DNA of 64,000 nucleotides, taken from positions 496,001 to 560,000 of the forward strand of contig NZ_ATYB01000008.1 in assembly GCF_000427465.1 (NCBI RefSeq), read 5' to 3'. Both the position numbers and the translations under genes were made by a program. The notes below the pieces were generated by a model. The model made no database searches. It worked only from the letters and a program-made list of their open reading frames with translations, and was not told where the DNA came from. Shown one piece after another: positions 1-8,580 of the stretch. Each line of letters starts with the position of its first letter. The stretch's first letter is position 1. This DNA comes from Sinorhizobium arboris LMG 14919 (lineage in GTDB: Bacteria > Pseudomonadota > Alphaproteobacteria > Rhizobiales > Rhizobiaceae).

Positions 1-475
1 AGGACGGCGTCAAGCGCATCGGCGACCTGTACCGGATCGAGGCCGAACTGCGCGACCTCTATCCTGATACTCGCCTGGCTGGACGGCAGGAACGATCAAC
101 GCCGCTCGTTGCCGACATGCATACCTGGCTCGTCCATCACCGTGCCCGTGTTGCGGCAAAGTCCCCACTCGGCGAAGCCTTGGCCTACATTGCCAAATAC
201 TGGGATGGTCTGAAGCTCTTCCTGACCGACGGCCGCATCGAGATCGATAACAACAGTGTCGAGCGGACCATCCGGCCGATTGCCCTCAATCGTAAGAACG
301 CACTGTTTGCTGGCCATGATGCTGATGCAGAGAACTGGGGGACCATCGCATCGCTCATCGAAACGTGCAAACTCAATGCTGTCGATCCGCAGGCTACCTG
401 ACTGCCACTCTCACCGCCATTGTCAACGGCCACAAGCAGAACCGGATCGATGAGTTACTGCCCTGGGAATGCCGA
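1..475 (+). pseudogene. IS66-family transposase (TnpC) 3' remnant, frameshifted
   Basis: The reading frame is open from the window edge (first full codon at position 3). It encodes the C-terminal part of an IS66-type DDE transposase, with the typical stretch GRIEIDNNSVERTIRP followed by LNRKNALFAGHD. At about 394 the frame is lost: the codons for Asp-Pro-Gln-Ala are followed by TACCTGACTGCC one base out of phase, so a single base is missing from an original GCCTAC. The other frame continues with the usual end YLTATLTAIVNGHK and DELLPW (to about 469). The protein therefore cannot be made intact. The exact right end of the IS is not visible to me; homology fades near 475. The left part lies outside the window. 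Confidence 0.85.
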
Positions 476-528
476 GGTACGCTAATCTCGCGGGAGTCTG
501 TTGCGCGAAGAGATGCCGCGAACGTTCA

Positions 529-1161
529 TCAGGTTCGCTGCAACGCCACATGCATGCCCAGCCCAACAAGGATGGTGCCACCCAGTCGCTGAACCAACCT
601 TTGTGTTCGGCTCGACTGCTTAACCCTCTCCATGATCAGCCCTGCGAGCAACACGCAAACAATATCGGCGAAGGTGAATATGGTGTTCACGATTGCGCCC
701 AAAATAGCGAGCTGTACCCACAGAGGCAGGCTCGCATTGGCATCAACGAACTGCGGAAGGAATGCTAGAAAGAAGATGGCGGTCTTCGGATTCAACACCT
801 CAACAGCCACGCTCTCAACGAATGCCTTGCGTGCCGACTGCGGCAAGGCGGGAATCGACGCTTCCGTGCCAGCTTCGTTAGTCCGGAACAATGAGATACC
901 AAGCCAGATGAGATAGAGTGCGCCGACGAGCTTCACTATCGTGTAAGCCACCGGGACTGCGTTAAAGAGCGCGGACAATCCTGCGGCGGCGGCAATGACA
1001 TGCACATATGCCCCGATATTTATGCCAAAAACTGCCATCAAACCTGCGCGTCGACCGCCTGCCATCGTGCGTGCTGCAGCGTAAAGCATCGCTGGCCCTG
1101 GTATGAAGGCGAACAGCGCTGTGGTGACTGCAAATGCGAGCAGGACTTCAATCGTCGGCAT
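529..1161 (-). CDS. LysE/RhtB-family amino acid exporter
   Basis: This 210-residue inner-membrane protein has the LysE/RhtB layout: about six hydrophobic segments and the N-terminal family signature FIPGPAMLYAAARTMAGG at residues 19-36. A hydrophilic segment follows helix three (SLFRTNEAGTEASIPAL), then an ALNPK-like motif, here EVLNPKTAIFFLAFLPQF. Family members export amino acids or homoserine lactone-like compounds; the substrate cannot be told from sequence. The ATG at 1161 is preceded by AGGGA about nine bases upstream. The gene stands alone, between the transposase remnant and the inverted-repeat element, and its C-terminus looks natural, so the IS has not truncated it. Confidence 0.85.
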   Translation of the reverse strand: MPTIEVLLAFAVTTALFAFIPGPAMLYAAARTMAGGRRAGLMAVFGINIGAYVHVIAAAAGLSALFNAVPVAYTIVKLVGALYLIWLGISLFRTNEAGTEASIPALPQSARKAFVESVAVEVLNPKTAIFFLAFLPQFVDANASLPLWVQLAILGAIVNTIFTFADIVCVLLAGLIMERVKQSSRTQRLVQRLGGTILVGLGMHVALQRT

Positions 1162-1308
1162 CCAAAAATATCCCTATGCGGCCTAGCGGTCGAACACTAG
1201 AGACTTTTACGGCTTTCGCAATGAGTAGACTGCGGTGGGCTTGTGTCATTCCACGCCCTGCCAGCCACACTCCACCCGACGGTTCAAGATGGGGATGGGA
1301 CACCGCTT

Positions 1309-1502
1309 GCTCTAGACGGAAAACCGCCGCGTGCCTTTAGCGGAATTGTTTTGCTGCCGAGTTCGGCGCGAAGACCTCGGATGAAGCTGAGAAGCGCTTG
1401 CTGCGGATCGGCGCCTTCGCCGGCGAGAACGGTCACGCCCCAGTTTCTGAGCACCGCCTTAGCAATTCCGCTAAAGGCACGCGGCGGTTTTCCGTCTAGA
1501 GC
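1309..1502. repeat. 194-bp intergenic element with 40-bp perfect inverted ends
   Basis: Positions 1309-1348 and 1463-1502 are exact reverse complements of each other (40 bp). The arms begin GCTCTAGACGGAAAACCG and end GCGGAATTG, and they flank a 114-bp core. The arms resemble the GGAAAACCG/CGGAATT palindromic sequences common between genes in rhizobia (RIME-like mosaic elements). No transposase is present, so this would be a non-autonomous element or a mosaic repeat. Its right end overlaps the last two codons and the stop of wgaJ. The minus-strand core can be read as a short open stretch (AVLRNWGVTVLAGEGADPQQ), which may be a fossil of a coding sequence; I do not call it a gene. Confidence 0.7.
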
Positions 1503-2398
1503 GTTTGATTGAAAGTGCTCCGGACAAGCCGCTTCACGGCGCACTCCACCGAATGCTCCCAGACGGGCATCGCCCGGCCGAAGGCCTGGGCCAGTTTGGC
1601 GCTGGACAGCGAGGAGTTGGCCGGACGGCGCGCGGGCGCGGGAAATGCCCCCGTCGTGATGTCGCGCACTTGCGCAAAGGGTCCGCCCTCTGCACGGCTC
1701 ACCGAAAGAGCATGCCGCGCGAAATCGGCCCGGCACGTAAGGCCCGTACCGGCCAGGTGGTAGAGACCAAAAGCGGCGTCCATATCGGGTCGCTTCAGCT
1801 GCGCGGAAATATCGAGGATCCCATCGGCAAGGTCGATCGCCGACGACGGATTTCCCCACTGGTCCGCAACGACCGCGATTTCCTCACGCTCCTCGGCGAG
1901 CCTCAGGATGGTCTTGACGAAGTTCTTCCCGAAGGGACTGTAGAGCCAGCCGGTGCGCAGTATGAGGTGGCGGGGATTCGCCGCGGCAACGGCCCTTTCT
2001 CCGGCGAGCTTGGAGGCGCCGTAGACGCTAAGCGGAGCCGGTGTATCGGCCTCTGCATAGCTCCCCTGTTTGGTCCCGTCGAAGACATAATCGGTCGAAA
2101 TATGGATGATCGGCACTCCGAGGCGCGCGGTCGCCTCAGCGACCGCGCCAGCCCCAGATGCATTGACTGCGAAAGCCGTCTCCGGCTCGCCTTCTGCCTG
2201 GTCCACGGCCGTATAGGCTGCCGCCGATACGACGAGGTCCGGCCGGCATCGCTCGATGGCCGGCAGGATCGTTGCCCGCTCTGCCAGATCGAGATGAGGC
2301 CGCCCGGTTGTGACGACTTCCACGTCCGGCAGCTCACGGGCCCGTTCGACGAGACTGAGGGCCAACTGGCCCCCGCAGCCCGTGACGACAATTCTCAC
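1496..2398 (-). CDS. wgaJ: dTDP-4-dehydrorhamnose reductase (WgaJ/ExpA10)
   Basis: RmlD/RfbD-type reductase of 300 residues, catalysing the last step of dTDP-L-rhamnose synthesis (NAD(P)H reduction of dTDP-4-keto-rhamnose) in the cytoplasm. Visible are the Rossmann motif GCGGQL (7-12), STDYVFDG (101-108) and the short-chain dehydrogenase pair Tyr126/Lys130 in YGASK. The start is GTG at 2398, overlapping the wgaI stop as GTGA; the longer in-frame ORF upstream runs into wgaI and is ignored. It is the last gene of the wga operon. Its stop TAG lies inside the inverted-repeat element at 1309-1502, so the natural C-terminus may have been replaced by two or three residues from that element. Family assignment is firm; the wga name rests on the cluster context. 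Confidence 0.93.
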   Translation of the reverse strand: MRIVVTGCGGQLALSLVERARELPDVEVVTTGRPHLDLAERATILPAIERCRPDLVVSAAAYTAVDQAEGEPETAFAVNASGAGAVAEATARLGVPIIHISTDYVFDGTKQGSYAEADTPAPLSVYGASKLAGERAVAAANPRHLILRTGWLYSPFGKNFVKTILRLAEEREEIAVVADQWGNPSSAIDLADGILDISAQLKRPDMDAAFGLYHLAGTGLTCRADFARHALSVSRAEGGPFAQVRDITTGAFPAPARRPANSSLSSAKLAQAFGRAMPVWEHSVECAVKRLVRSTFNQTL

Positions 2399-3465
2399 GC
2401 GACGCTCCGCCGCTGCTCGCCCATGCGGTTGCCGGAATAGCGCTCGCGCCGGATCGGCTCCCACCACCACCTGTTTGCGAGGAACCAGTCGACCGTCTCG
2501 CTCAAGCCCGCCTCGAAGCTCCGCTTCGGCCTCCAGCCAAGCTCACGCTCGACTTTCGAAGGGTCGATCGCATAGCGCCGGTCGTGACCGGGCCGGTCAG
2601 GGACCAGAGTAATGAGATCCCGATAGCTGTCACCGCCCTGTCGCGGCAATCGGATGTCGAGCAGATCGCAGATGCTCTCCATGACCGACAGATTGTTGCG
2701 CTCGGCACGGGCGCCGATATTGTAGCTTTCCCCCGGCCGGCCCTGACTCATGACCAGCTCCAACGCGCTTGCGTGATCGTCGACATGGAGCCAGTCGCGG
2801 ACATTCGCGCCCGAACCATAAAGCGGCAACGGCTTCTCCTCGATCGCGTTGATGATCGTCAGCGGGATAAGCTTCTCGGGGAAATGGAAGGGGCCGTAAT
2901 TATTTGAGCAATTCGAAACCACCACCGGCAGACCGTAGGTGTGGTGCCACGCGCGTGCGAAATGATCCGCCGCCGCTTTGGAAGCCGCATAGGGGGACGA
3001 GGGTGCGTAGCGCGTCTCCTCGGAAAAGGTCCCGCGGTTGAACGGAAGATCGCCGAAAACCTCGTCGGTCGAAACATGGTGAAATCGGAAGCGTTCGTGC
3101 TGTTCGGGATTAAGCCCGGACCAGTAGGCCAGTGCTGCATTAAGCAGTCTGACCGTGCCGAGGACGTTGGTTTCCATAAAGAGGTCGGGAGCCTCGATCG
3201 AGCGGTCGACATGGCTCTCGGCAGCAAGATGCATGATCGCGTCGACACGCTCCCGCCGCATGATCTGCAGCAGAACCTGTTCGTCGCGGATATCGGCCCG
3301 GTAGAATGCATAACGCGGATTGCCTTCCACCGCCTGCAACGACGCAAGACTGCCGGCATAGGTCAGCTTGTCGACATTGACCACGCGCTCGGCCCCCCTT
3401 TGGATCAGGTGCCGGCAAACCGCCGAGCCGATGAAACCCGCGCCACCCGTTACCAAAACTCGCAT
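2395..3465 (-). CDS. wgaI: dTDP-glucose 4,6-dehydratase (WgaI/ExpA9)
   Basis: RmlB/RfbB-type enzyme (356 residues, usual length about 350) converting dTDP-glucose to dTDP-4-keto-6-deoxyglucose. The NAD-binding motif GGAGFIG is at 7-13, the catalytic STDEVFGD at 132-139 and YAASK (Tyr159, Lys163) follow the extended short-chain dehydrogenase pattern. I chose the ATG at 3465 because it follows AGGGGAG at good spacing; the upstream ATG at 3480 overlaps the wgaH stop and would add only five residues. It forms an uninterrupted minus-strand operon with wgaH and wgaJ, completing a four-enzyme dTDP-rhamnose pathway with wgaG. Confidence 0.94.
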   Translation of the reverse strand: MRVLVTGGAGFIGSAVCRHLIQRGAERVVNVDKLTYAGSLASLQAVEGNPRYAFYRADIRDEQVLLQIMRRERVDAIMHLAAESHVDRSIEAPDLFMETNVLGTVRLLNAALAYWSGLNPEQHERFRFHHVSTDEVFGDLPFNRGTFSEETRYAPSSPYAASKAAADHFARAWHHTYGLPVVVSNCSNNYGPFHFPEKLIPLTIINAIEEKPLPLYGSGANVRDWLHVDDHASALELVMSQGRPGESYNIGARAERNNLSVMESICDLLDIRLPRQGGDSYRDLITLVPDRPGHDRRYAIDPSKVERELGWRPKRSFEAGLSETVDWFLANRWWWEPIRRERYSGNRMGEQRRSVA

Positions 3466-3476
3466 GGCTACTCCCC

Positions 3477-4040
3477 TCATGCGGTGAACTCGAAAAGACT
3501 GGATTCGTTGAGCAATGGTGCGCCCCTGTCCTTCGCGGACAGTTGCAAGCGGTCGGCGGCCATCGGCCAGCCTATTCCGATCTCAGGGTCGTCGAAGCGG
3601 ATCGCGCGCTCGTGTTCCGCGCTGTAATGCTCGCTCACCTTGTAGAGAACTTCCGTTTCCGACTCGAGGGTGACGAGCCCATGGGCGAAGCCGACGGGCA
3701 CCAGGATCTGATTCCATTTTTCCGCCGACAGTTCGAGACCGACCCATTTAGCGAAGCTCGGCGAGCCTTTGCGGATATCGACCACGACATCGAACACCCG
3801 GCCTCGGACGACGCGGACGAGCTTCGCCTGGGCCTTGGGCGGAAGCTGATAGTGCAGGCCGCGCAGTGTGCCTGCGGCGGCCGAATAGGAATGGTTGTCC
3901 TGTACGAAGGTCAGTGCCACGCCGTGGGCGCCGAGCACTTCCGCGTTGTAGGTTTCCGAAAAGAAGCCCCGCTCGTCGCCGAACTTGCGCGGGACGATCT
4001 CAAGCACGCCATCGAGCCCCAAGGGCCGCACATCAAGCAT
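3477..4040 (-). CDS. wgaH: dTDP-4-dehydrorhamnose 3,5-epimerase (WgaH/ExpA8)
   Basis: RmlC/RfbC-type cupin epimerase of 187 residues. The catalytic histidine lies in LRGLHYQ (His63), and [12 protein letters not shown] and the later FAHGLVTLE are the usual signatures. The ATG at 4040 starts inside the end of wgaG (8-bp overlap), which suggests translational coupling. A much longer in-frame ORF extends upstream through wgaG but is only open by chance; the conserved family N-terminus begins at [11 protein letters not shown]. The product epimerises dTDP-4-keto-6-deoxyglucose at C3 and C5, between the WgaI and WgaJ steps. Confidence 0.94.
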   Translation of the reverse strand: MLDVRPLGLDGVLEIVPRKFGDERGFFSETYNAEVLGAHGVALTFVQDNHSYSAAAGTLRGLHYQLPPKAQAKLVRVVRGRVFDVVVDIRKGSPSFAKWVGLELSAEKWNQILVPVGFAHGLVTLESETEVLYKVSEHYSAEHERAIRFDDPEIGIGWPMAADRLQLSAKDRGAPLLNESSLFEFTA

Positions 4041-4914
4041 CGGCAAGCTCCTTGATGCGCCGCCGCAGATAGATCGCATAGTCGTTTTTTCCGAGCAGGT
4101 CGGCACGCTCGAGCACTTGGTCCGCCGAGACGTAGCCGAGCTCGAAGGCGATCTCCTCGGGGCACATGATCTTGACGCCCTGCCGGTGCTCGATCGTGCG
4201 CACGAAAGAAGCGGCGTCGTGCAGGCTGTCATGCGTCCCCGTATCGAGCCAGGCATAGCCTCGCCCCAGACGGCAGACGTGGAGGTCGCCGCGCTCCAGA
4301 TAGGCCCGGTTGACGTCGGTGATTTCCAACTCGCCGCGTGCTGAAGGTTTGATCGAAGAAGCGATGTCAAGCACGTTGTTTTCATAGAAATAAAGACCGG
4401 TGACGGCCCAGCTCGATCTCGCCCGTTCCGGTTTCTCCTCGATCGCCTCCGCCCGCCCGGTCTTTCCATCGAAACTGACGACGCCGTAGCGCTCGGGATC
4501 GTCCACTCTATAGGCGAAAATCGTGGCACCGCTCGGCCGGGCCGCGGCCTCGCTGCACAGCTCCGGCAGACCGGCGCCGTAGAAGATGTTGTCACCAAGG
4601 ATAAGGGCCACGGCACTGCTGCCGATGAAGTCCCGGCCGATGATGAAAGCCTCGGCCAGCCCGTTCGGCTCCGGCTGCTCGGCATAGGAGATGGCCAGGC
4701 CGAACTGACTGCCGTCGCCAAGCAACTCCTCGAAAAGCGGCCGGTCCCTGGGCATGGTGATCACCAGTATCTCGCGAATGCCGGCCAGCATGAGCATGCC
4801 GAGTGGGTAATAGATCATCGGCTTGTCATGGACGGGGAGCAATTGTTTCGAAACCGAGATCGTCACCGGGTAGAGCCTGGTTCCCCGGCCGCCCGCAAGG
4901 ATGATGCCCTTCAT
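4033..4914 (-). CDS. wgaG: Glucose-1-phosphate thymidylyltransferase (WgaG/ExpA7)
   Basis: RmlA/RfbA-type nucleotidyltransferase of 293 residues making dTDP-glucose from dTTP and glucose-1-phosphate, the entry step to dTDP-rhamnose. The nucleotide-binding signature [13 protein letters not shown] begins at residue 6, followed by SKQLLPV and [19 protein letters not shown] and EEKP are further family motifs. The ATG at 4914 is preceded by GGAGG six bases upstream. The open frame continues 58 codons further into wgaF, but that extension has no family similarity. It sits between wgaF and wgaH in the wga operon. Confidence 0.95.
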   Translation of the reverse strand: MKGIILAGGRGTRLYPVTISVSKQLLPVHDKPMIYYPLGMLMLAGIREILVITMPRDRPLFEELLGDGSQFGLAISYAEQPEPNGLAEAFIIGRDFIGSSAVALILGDNIFYGAGLPELCSEAAARPSGATIFAYRVDDPERYGVVSFDGKTGRAEAIEEKPERARSSWAVTGLYFYENNVLDIASSIKPSARGELEITDVNRAYLERGDLHVCRLGRGYAWLDTGTHDSLHDAASFVRTIEHRQGVKIMCPEEIAFELGYVSADQVLERADLLGKNDYAIYLRRRIKELADA

Positions 4915-4936
4915 GCGCTCCCTCCGGTCGAAGCCA

Positions 4937-6139
4937 TCATCGCGCTTGCGCTCCTGCACGATCGGCCGCTCCGATTGCCGCGGCGCCGGCGGGACTGAGC
5001 TTGTCACAGCGCCAGAGGCTATAGGACGGCTCGGTATCCCAGTCGTAATAATAGGCAGCCTTGAGGCGCCCGGCCTCGCCCAGCTCATCGAAGGCCGCGC
5101 GCATGGCGCCGATCGCTTCCCCCCGCGACCGGTCGTCGAGGGGGCAGGAGCGCGCCAGGTTGGCGATGCCCCATTCCGTGACCCAGCACGACTTTCCGGA
5201 TGCGGCGGTCTGGCAGAAGTCGAGGAGACTTCTTACCCGCGCGGCGATGGCTGGCGCGGCTTTCCGTCCGGGATAGATGTGGATGCCATAGGCATCGACC
5301 AGTCCGTCGATGCCGCGTTCACGAAGAAGCGCGACAAATTCGCGAGGATCGAGCCTTTCCATCCCGCGCCTGTCGGCCTCCGCGGCGCTCATATCCGAAA
5401 GGCCGGCGGAAATGACGGCTGCGTCGCGGCTGTGCACGGTCTGGCGCACCTCCGATCGGCTGATCTCGAGCGCCCCGACGTAGTTGTCGAGGCCGCGCTC
5501 GAAGCGGGTCCGATCACGAAGCTCGGCAATGCTGCGCGGCGTCCGGGCGCCCGGCTCCGGATAGACGGCCAGATCGCCGTTGTAGCCGGCATAGTTTATC
5601 TCGTTTCCGGGCTCGATCGCCTCCAGACGAATGCCCAGAGCATCAATGCGCTGCAGCGCTTCGTGCAGTTCCTTGCGGTACCGGGGGAGATCCAGTTCCG
5701 ATAGTCGGTGGACATCCCAGATGCGGCCGTGGCCCGTTCTCGGAACTGCGCTCCGCGGATAGTAACTTTTGTTGCCCAGCTGAATCTCGAGAAGGATGCG
5801 CAAACCCAGCCGGTGGGCGATCGCCAATGCCTCGATGCTCTTGTCCACCGGACGCGAAAGGGAAAGGCGGACATCGGTCGCCCCGCTTGCGGCGATGTCC
5901 GTCAGCACCTTCTCCTGCTCGCTCCGGGACAGCCAGGCGAGATTCATCCGATTGACCCCAATTCGCACCGCCGACGGCGCATCCGCATAAGCGGGAGCGG
6001 AAAGGACCAGCAACGCGGCAAGGAGCAGCGTTCCCGGCCCCGGCCTTCGGCGTCTGGAGCAGTTCGACTTTCCTCCGGGTCGCAGAAACGCTCCAACCGT
6101 TTGTTTCGCAGCAATTCCGGAGGGAACACCGCTCCGCAT
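4937..6139 (-). CDS. wgaF: Secreted glycoside-hydrolase-like protein (WgaF/ExpA6)
   Basis: About 400 residues with a long basic N-terminus followed by a signal-peptide core ([19 protein letters not shown]), so probably periplasmic. The rest looks like a TIM-barrel glycosidase-type fold: [15 protein letters not shown] places an Asn-Glu pair as in clan GH-A acid/base motifs, and WVTEWGIAN gives a second glutamate in the right place for a nucleophile. In the galactoglucan locus it could trim or release chains; this is inference. The start is uncertain: I chose ATG 6139, just after the wgaE stop, although its ribosome-binding site is weak. In-frame starts further upstream overlap wgaE. Followed closely by wgaG. 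Confidence 0.75.
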   Translation of the reverse strand: MRSGVPSGIAAKQTVGAFLRPGGKSNCSRRRRPGPGTLLLAALLVLSAPAYADAPSAVRIGVNRMNLAWLSRSEQEKVLTDIAASGATDVRLSLSRPVDKSIEALAIAHRLGLRILLEIQLGNKSYYPRSAVPRTGHGRIWDVHRLSELDLPRYRKELHEALQRIDALGIRLEAIEPGNEINYAGYNGDLAVYPEPGARTPRSIAELRDRTRFERGLDNYVGALEISRSEVRQTVHSRDAAVISAGLSDMSAAEADRRGMERLDPREFVALLRERGIDGLVDAYGIHIYPGRKAAPAIAARVRSLLDFCQTAASGKSCWVTEWGIANLARSCPLDDRSRGEAIGAMRAAFDELGEAGRLKAAYYYDWDTEPSYSLWRCDKLSPAGAAAIGAADRAGAQAR

Positions 6140-6155
6140 CGTTGCTGGGGTCGCC

Positions 6156-7328
6156 CTAGAGCCCGACATGTGCAAGGGCATTGCGGAAGTTGGCTTCACA
6201 CGCCGAGTACCGGTCGATGACGGCCTGGGAGTCGATCTTGGAAAGGAAGCTCTGAAGATAGGCTTTCCTGTCCGGCTCCCGGTTCCAGACCGCCGCCTCC
6301 ATATAGGGAAAGCCGATGAATTCCAGCATTTCCCGCATCCGGTCGTCGACCGCGATCATGAGTGACGGCACGCCGGCCTGCATGCCGATGATGCAGCCGT
6401 GAAAGCGACGGCCGAAGCAGAGATCGCGCGTGGAGACCCAGCTTCGCCACTGGTTGGTGTCGAAAAACACGAGGAGTTCGTGCTTGCGCTGCCATTTTTC
6501 CGAATGCTTGTAGGCGGTCTGGCCGGTGATGCGCCCGCTGGCGCGGTCGTAGACCGGCAAGTCGTCATCGACGGGGAGGGAAAGATTGTAGGCGACCACC
6601 TCGTCCTGGACGACATAGCTCGCCACGCTCTCCGGTTTCAGCAGCGCGTGGGCGTCGACGATCGTGTCGGCGACGCTCCCGAGATAGCCTCCGAAGGCGA
6701 TCTTCTGGGAGGAGGCGAGATCCGGATTGGCGAGAGCGGTGAGCGAGCGTTTCATCTCTGCCGGTGCGAAGAAGAGCGACGGGCAGCCTGTCGGCTTGAC
6801 GAACTTCATGCCCTGCTCCCTCAGGAACTCGGCCGTAAAATAGCCGCGGGTGAGGAAGAAGCTTTCCTTTTTCCTCAGCACCTCCAGGAATTTGAGCGTG
6901 CCGGCCGGCAGGTTTTCCTTCAGGCCTTCCCTCCGCTGGATGCCGATCCCCAGGATAACGACCGGCATCTTCAATTTCTCGAACACCTCCGCCTCGAGGT
7001 CGGCCGAGTAGCCGGGGCGCAGGAGATTGGCCGAGGCAAAGACGCAGATGTCGAATTCCTCGTTTAGGCGCTCATAGACGTCGTCGGAGTTCCGGCTGTT
7101 CACGAGATGCCAGAAGGGCAGATAGGTGACGTCATGCCCGCGCAGCGCATGGGCCGCGCCTTCGCCGATCAGGTAGTTGCCGGTATTGGCGATCTTCCTG
7201 ACCTGGTCGATCAGCTCCTTCTTGGTTCTGACCTCGTCGAAATAGGGCCTATGGCGGACCTCCGCACCGGACACGCCCGCGACGGTTCGCTGCAGATAGG
7301 ACGGGATTCCCGTAAGCAAGATACGCAT
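6156..7328 (-). CDS. wgaE: Polysaccharide pyruvyltransferase-family protein (WgaE/ExpA5)
   Basis: Protein of 390 residues resembling the polysaccharide pyruvyl transferase family (CsaB/ExoV-like fold), which adds ketal-linked pyruvate from phosphoenolpyruvate to sugars. Recognisable parts are the N-terminal MRILLTGIPSYL, the glycine-rich TGNYLIGEGA, and the C-terminal RDLCFGRRFHGCIIGMQAGVPSL with the RFHG motif typical of this family. It is clearly paralogous to WgaD next door along its whole length. ATG 7328 has AGGTG six bases upstream; the in-frame extension above it lacks one. Galactoglucan carries pyruvyl groups, so a role in pyruvylation is plausible but inferred. Confidence 0.82.
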   Translation of the reverse strand: MRILLTGIPSYLQRTVAGVSGAEVRHRPYFDEVRTKKELIDQVRKIANTGNYLIGEGAAHALRGHDVTYLPFWHLVNSRNSDDVYERLNEEFDICVFASANLLRPGYSADLEAEVFEKLKMPVVILGIGIQRREGLKENLPAGTLKFLEVLRKKESFFLTRGYFTAEFLREQGMKFVKPTGCPSLFFAPAEMKRSLTALANPDLASSQKIAFGGYLGSVADTIVDAHALLKPESVASYVVQDEVVAYNLSLPVDDDLPVYDRASGRITGQTAYKHSEKWQRKHELLVFFDTNQWRSWVSTRDLCFGRRFHGCIIGMQAGVPSLMIAVDDRMREMLEFIGFPYMEAAVWNREPDRKAYLQSFLSKIDSQAVIDRYSACEANFRNALAHVGL

Positions 7329-7367
7329 CGATACACCTGAGATTAGAGCCAGCAAATGCCCATGAAA

Positions 7368-8546
7368 TTATTGCCCGATCCCGATCTCCCTAAGGGCCGA
7401 GCGGAAGGTGCGCTCGCGATCGGAATATCTGTCGACCAGCTCGGACGCATTGAGACCGGACAGGTGGTCGGCAACGAACTCGGCCCGGTTTTCCGCTTTG
7501 TCGACCTCGGCGGCGTCGATCGCCGGCAGACCCGTGTAACCGAGCATCTCGCGCATCCGGTCGTCCACCGCCACCATGAGGCTCGGCACGGCTGCCTGCA
7601 TGGCGATGATCGAGCCGTGGAAACGCCGGCCGAAATTGAAGTCCATCGAAGAGGCCCAGGCGCGCCACTGGTTGGTGTCGAAAAAGGTCCGAACGTCGAA
7701 GGGCGCTTTCAGCCTTTCGGTGCCCGGATAGTTCAGTTCGCCGAGCATGGCCCCGGAGGCGCAGTCGTAGACGCGCCCGTCGCCATTCGGTTCCACATTC
7801 ATGTCGAAGTGGAGGAATTCGTCCTGGACGACATATTGGGGACGCGAGCCCTCGGGCGCCAGCGCCGCTGCGTCGACGATGCAATCGTGGTTGGCACCGA
7901 GATAGCCGGAAAAGATGGTCCGCGCCTTGCCGACCGGCACATTGGGTAACTTCTTCAGCGATGCGCGCATATTGTGCGGCATCAGATAGATGGAGGGGCA
8001 GCCGGTCGGTTGAACGTAAGAGAACCCTTGGTCCTTGAGGAAGCCCGCCGTCTCGAATCCACGCGTCAGGAAATAGTGCTCGCGCTCCTTCAGGACGTCC
8101 AGAAGCCGCTTCGTGCCCTCGGGAAGGCTGTTTTCGAGGTCTCTCCGGTTCTGCAGGCCGATGCCGAGCATGACGATCGGCATCTTCAGCTTGCCCAGCA
8201 CTTCCGCTTCGGCATCCGCAGAAAGGCCCTTGCGCAGAAGGTTCGCGCAGGTGAAGACGCAGATGTCGAAATTGGCGTTGAACTCGTCGAGCCCGACGCC
8301 GTTCTGACTGCAATTATAGAGGTGCCAGAACGGTACCTGCTTGGCATGCGGCGCAATCGCGCGCAACGCCCCCTCGCCGATCAGGTAATTTCCCGTATTG
8401 CTGATATTACGAAGCTCCTGAAGAAACTCCTCCTTCGTCTCGGGCTGTTTCTGCCGCTCCGAATAGGAGACGGATAATCCCTGGGCACCGTTAGCGAGGC
8501 GCGTGTAATGACCAGGAATTCCCGTCACGAGGATTCGTGGACGCAT
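7368..8546 (-). CDS. wgaD: Polysaccharide pyruvyltransferase-family protein (WgaD/ExpA4)
   Basis: 392-residue paralogue of WgaE. Shared landmarks include RILVTGIPGHYTRL at the start, SNTGNYLIGEGA, FDICVFTCANLLRKG, the MLGIGLQNR region and the C-terminal FGRRFHGSIIAMQAAVPSL with the RFHG signature. These fit the polysaccharide pyruvyl transferase fold, with phosphoenolpyruvate as the usual donor. The ATG at 8546 is preceded by AGAAGGG about nine bases upstream. The pair presumably arose by tandem duplication; they may form a heteromer or act on different sugars. Which of the two, if either, adds the galactoglucan pyruvate cannot be decided from sequence. Confidence 0.82.
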   Translation of the reverse strand: MRPRILVTGIPGHYTRLANGAQGLSVSYSERQKQPETKEEFLQELRNISNTGNYLIGEGALRAIAPHAKQVPFWHLYNCSQNGVGLDEFNANFDICVFTCANLLRKGLSADAEAEVLGKLKMPIVMLGIGLQNRRDLENSLPEGTKRLLDVLKEREHYFLTRGFETAGFLKDQGFSYVQPTGCPSIYLMPHNMRASLKKLPNVPVGKARTIFSGYLGANHDCIVDAAALAPEGSRPQYVVQDEFLHFDMNVEPNGDGRVYDCASGAMLGELNYPGTERLKAPFDVRTFFDTNQWRAWASSMDFNFGRRFHGSIIAMQAAVPSLMVAVDDRMREMLGYTGLPAIDAAEVDKAENRAEFVADHLSGLNASELVDRYSDRERTFRSALREIGIGQ

Positions 8547-8580
8547 GCAATCGACCCTTCTTCTTGAAACCGGCGGGGCC

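Noticed and set aside
1284..1859. Minus-strand ORF spanning the inverted-repeat element
   Set aside because: It runs out of frame through wgaJ and only its end lies in the element; the short stretch AVLRNWGVTVLAGEGADP is intriguing but too short to call.
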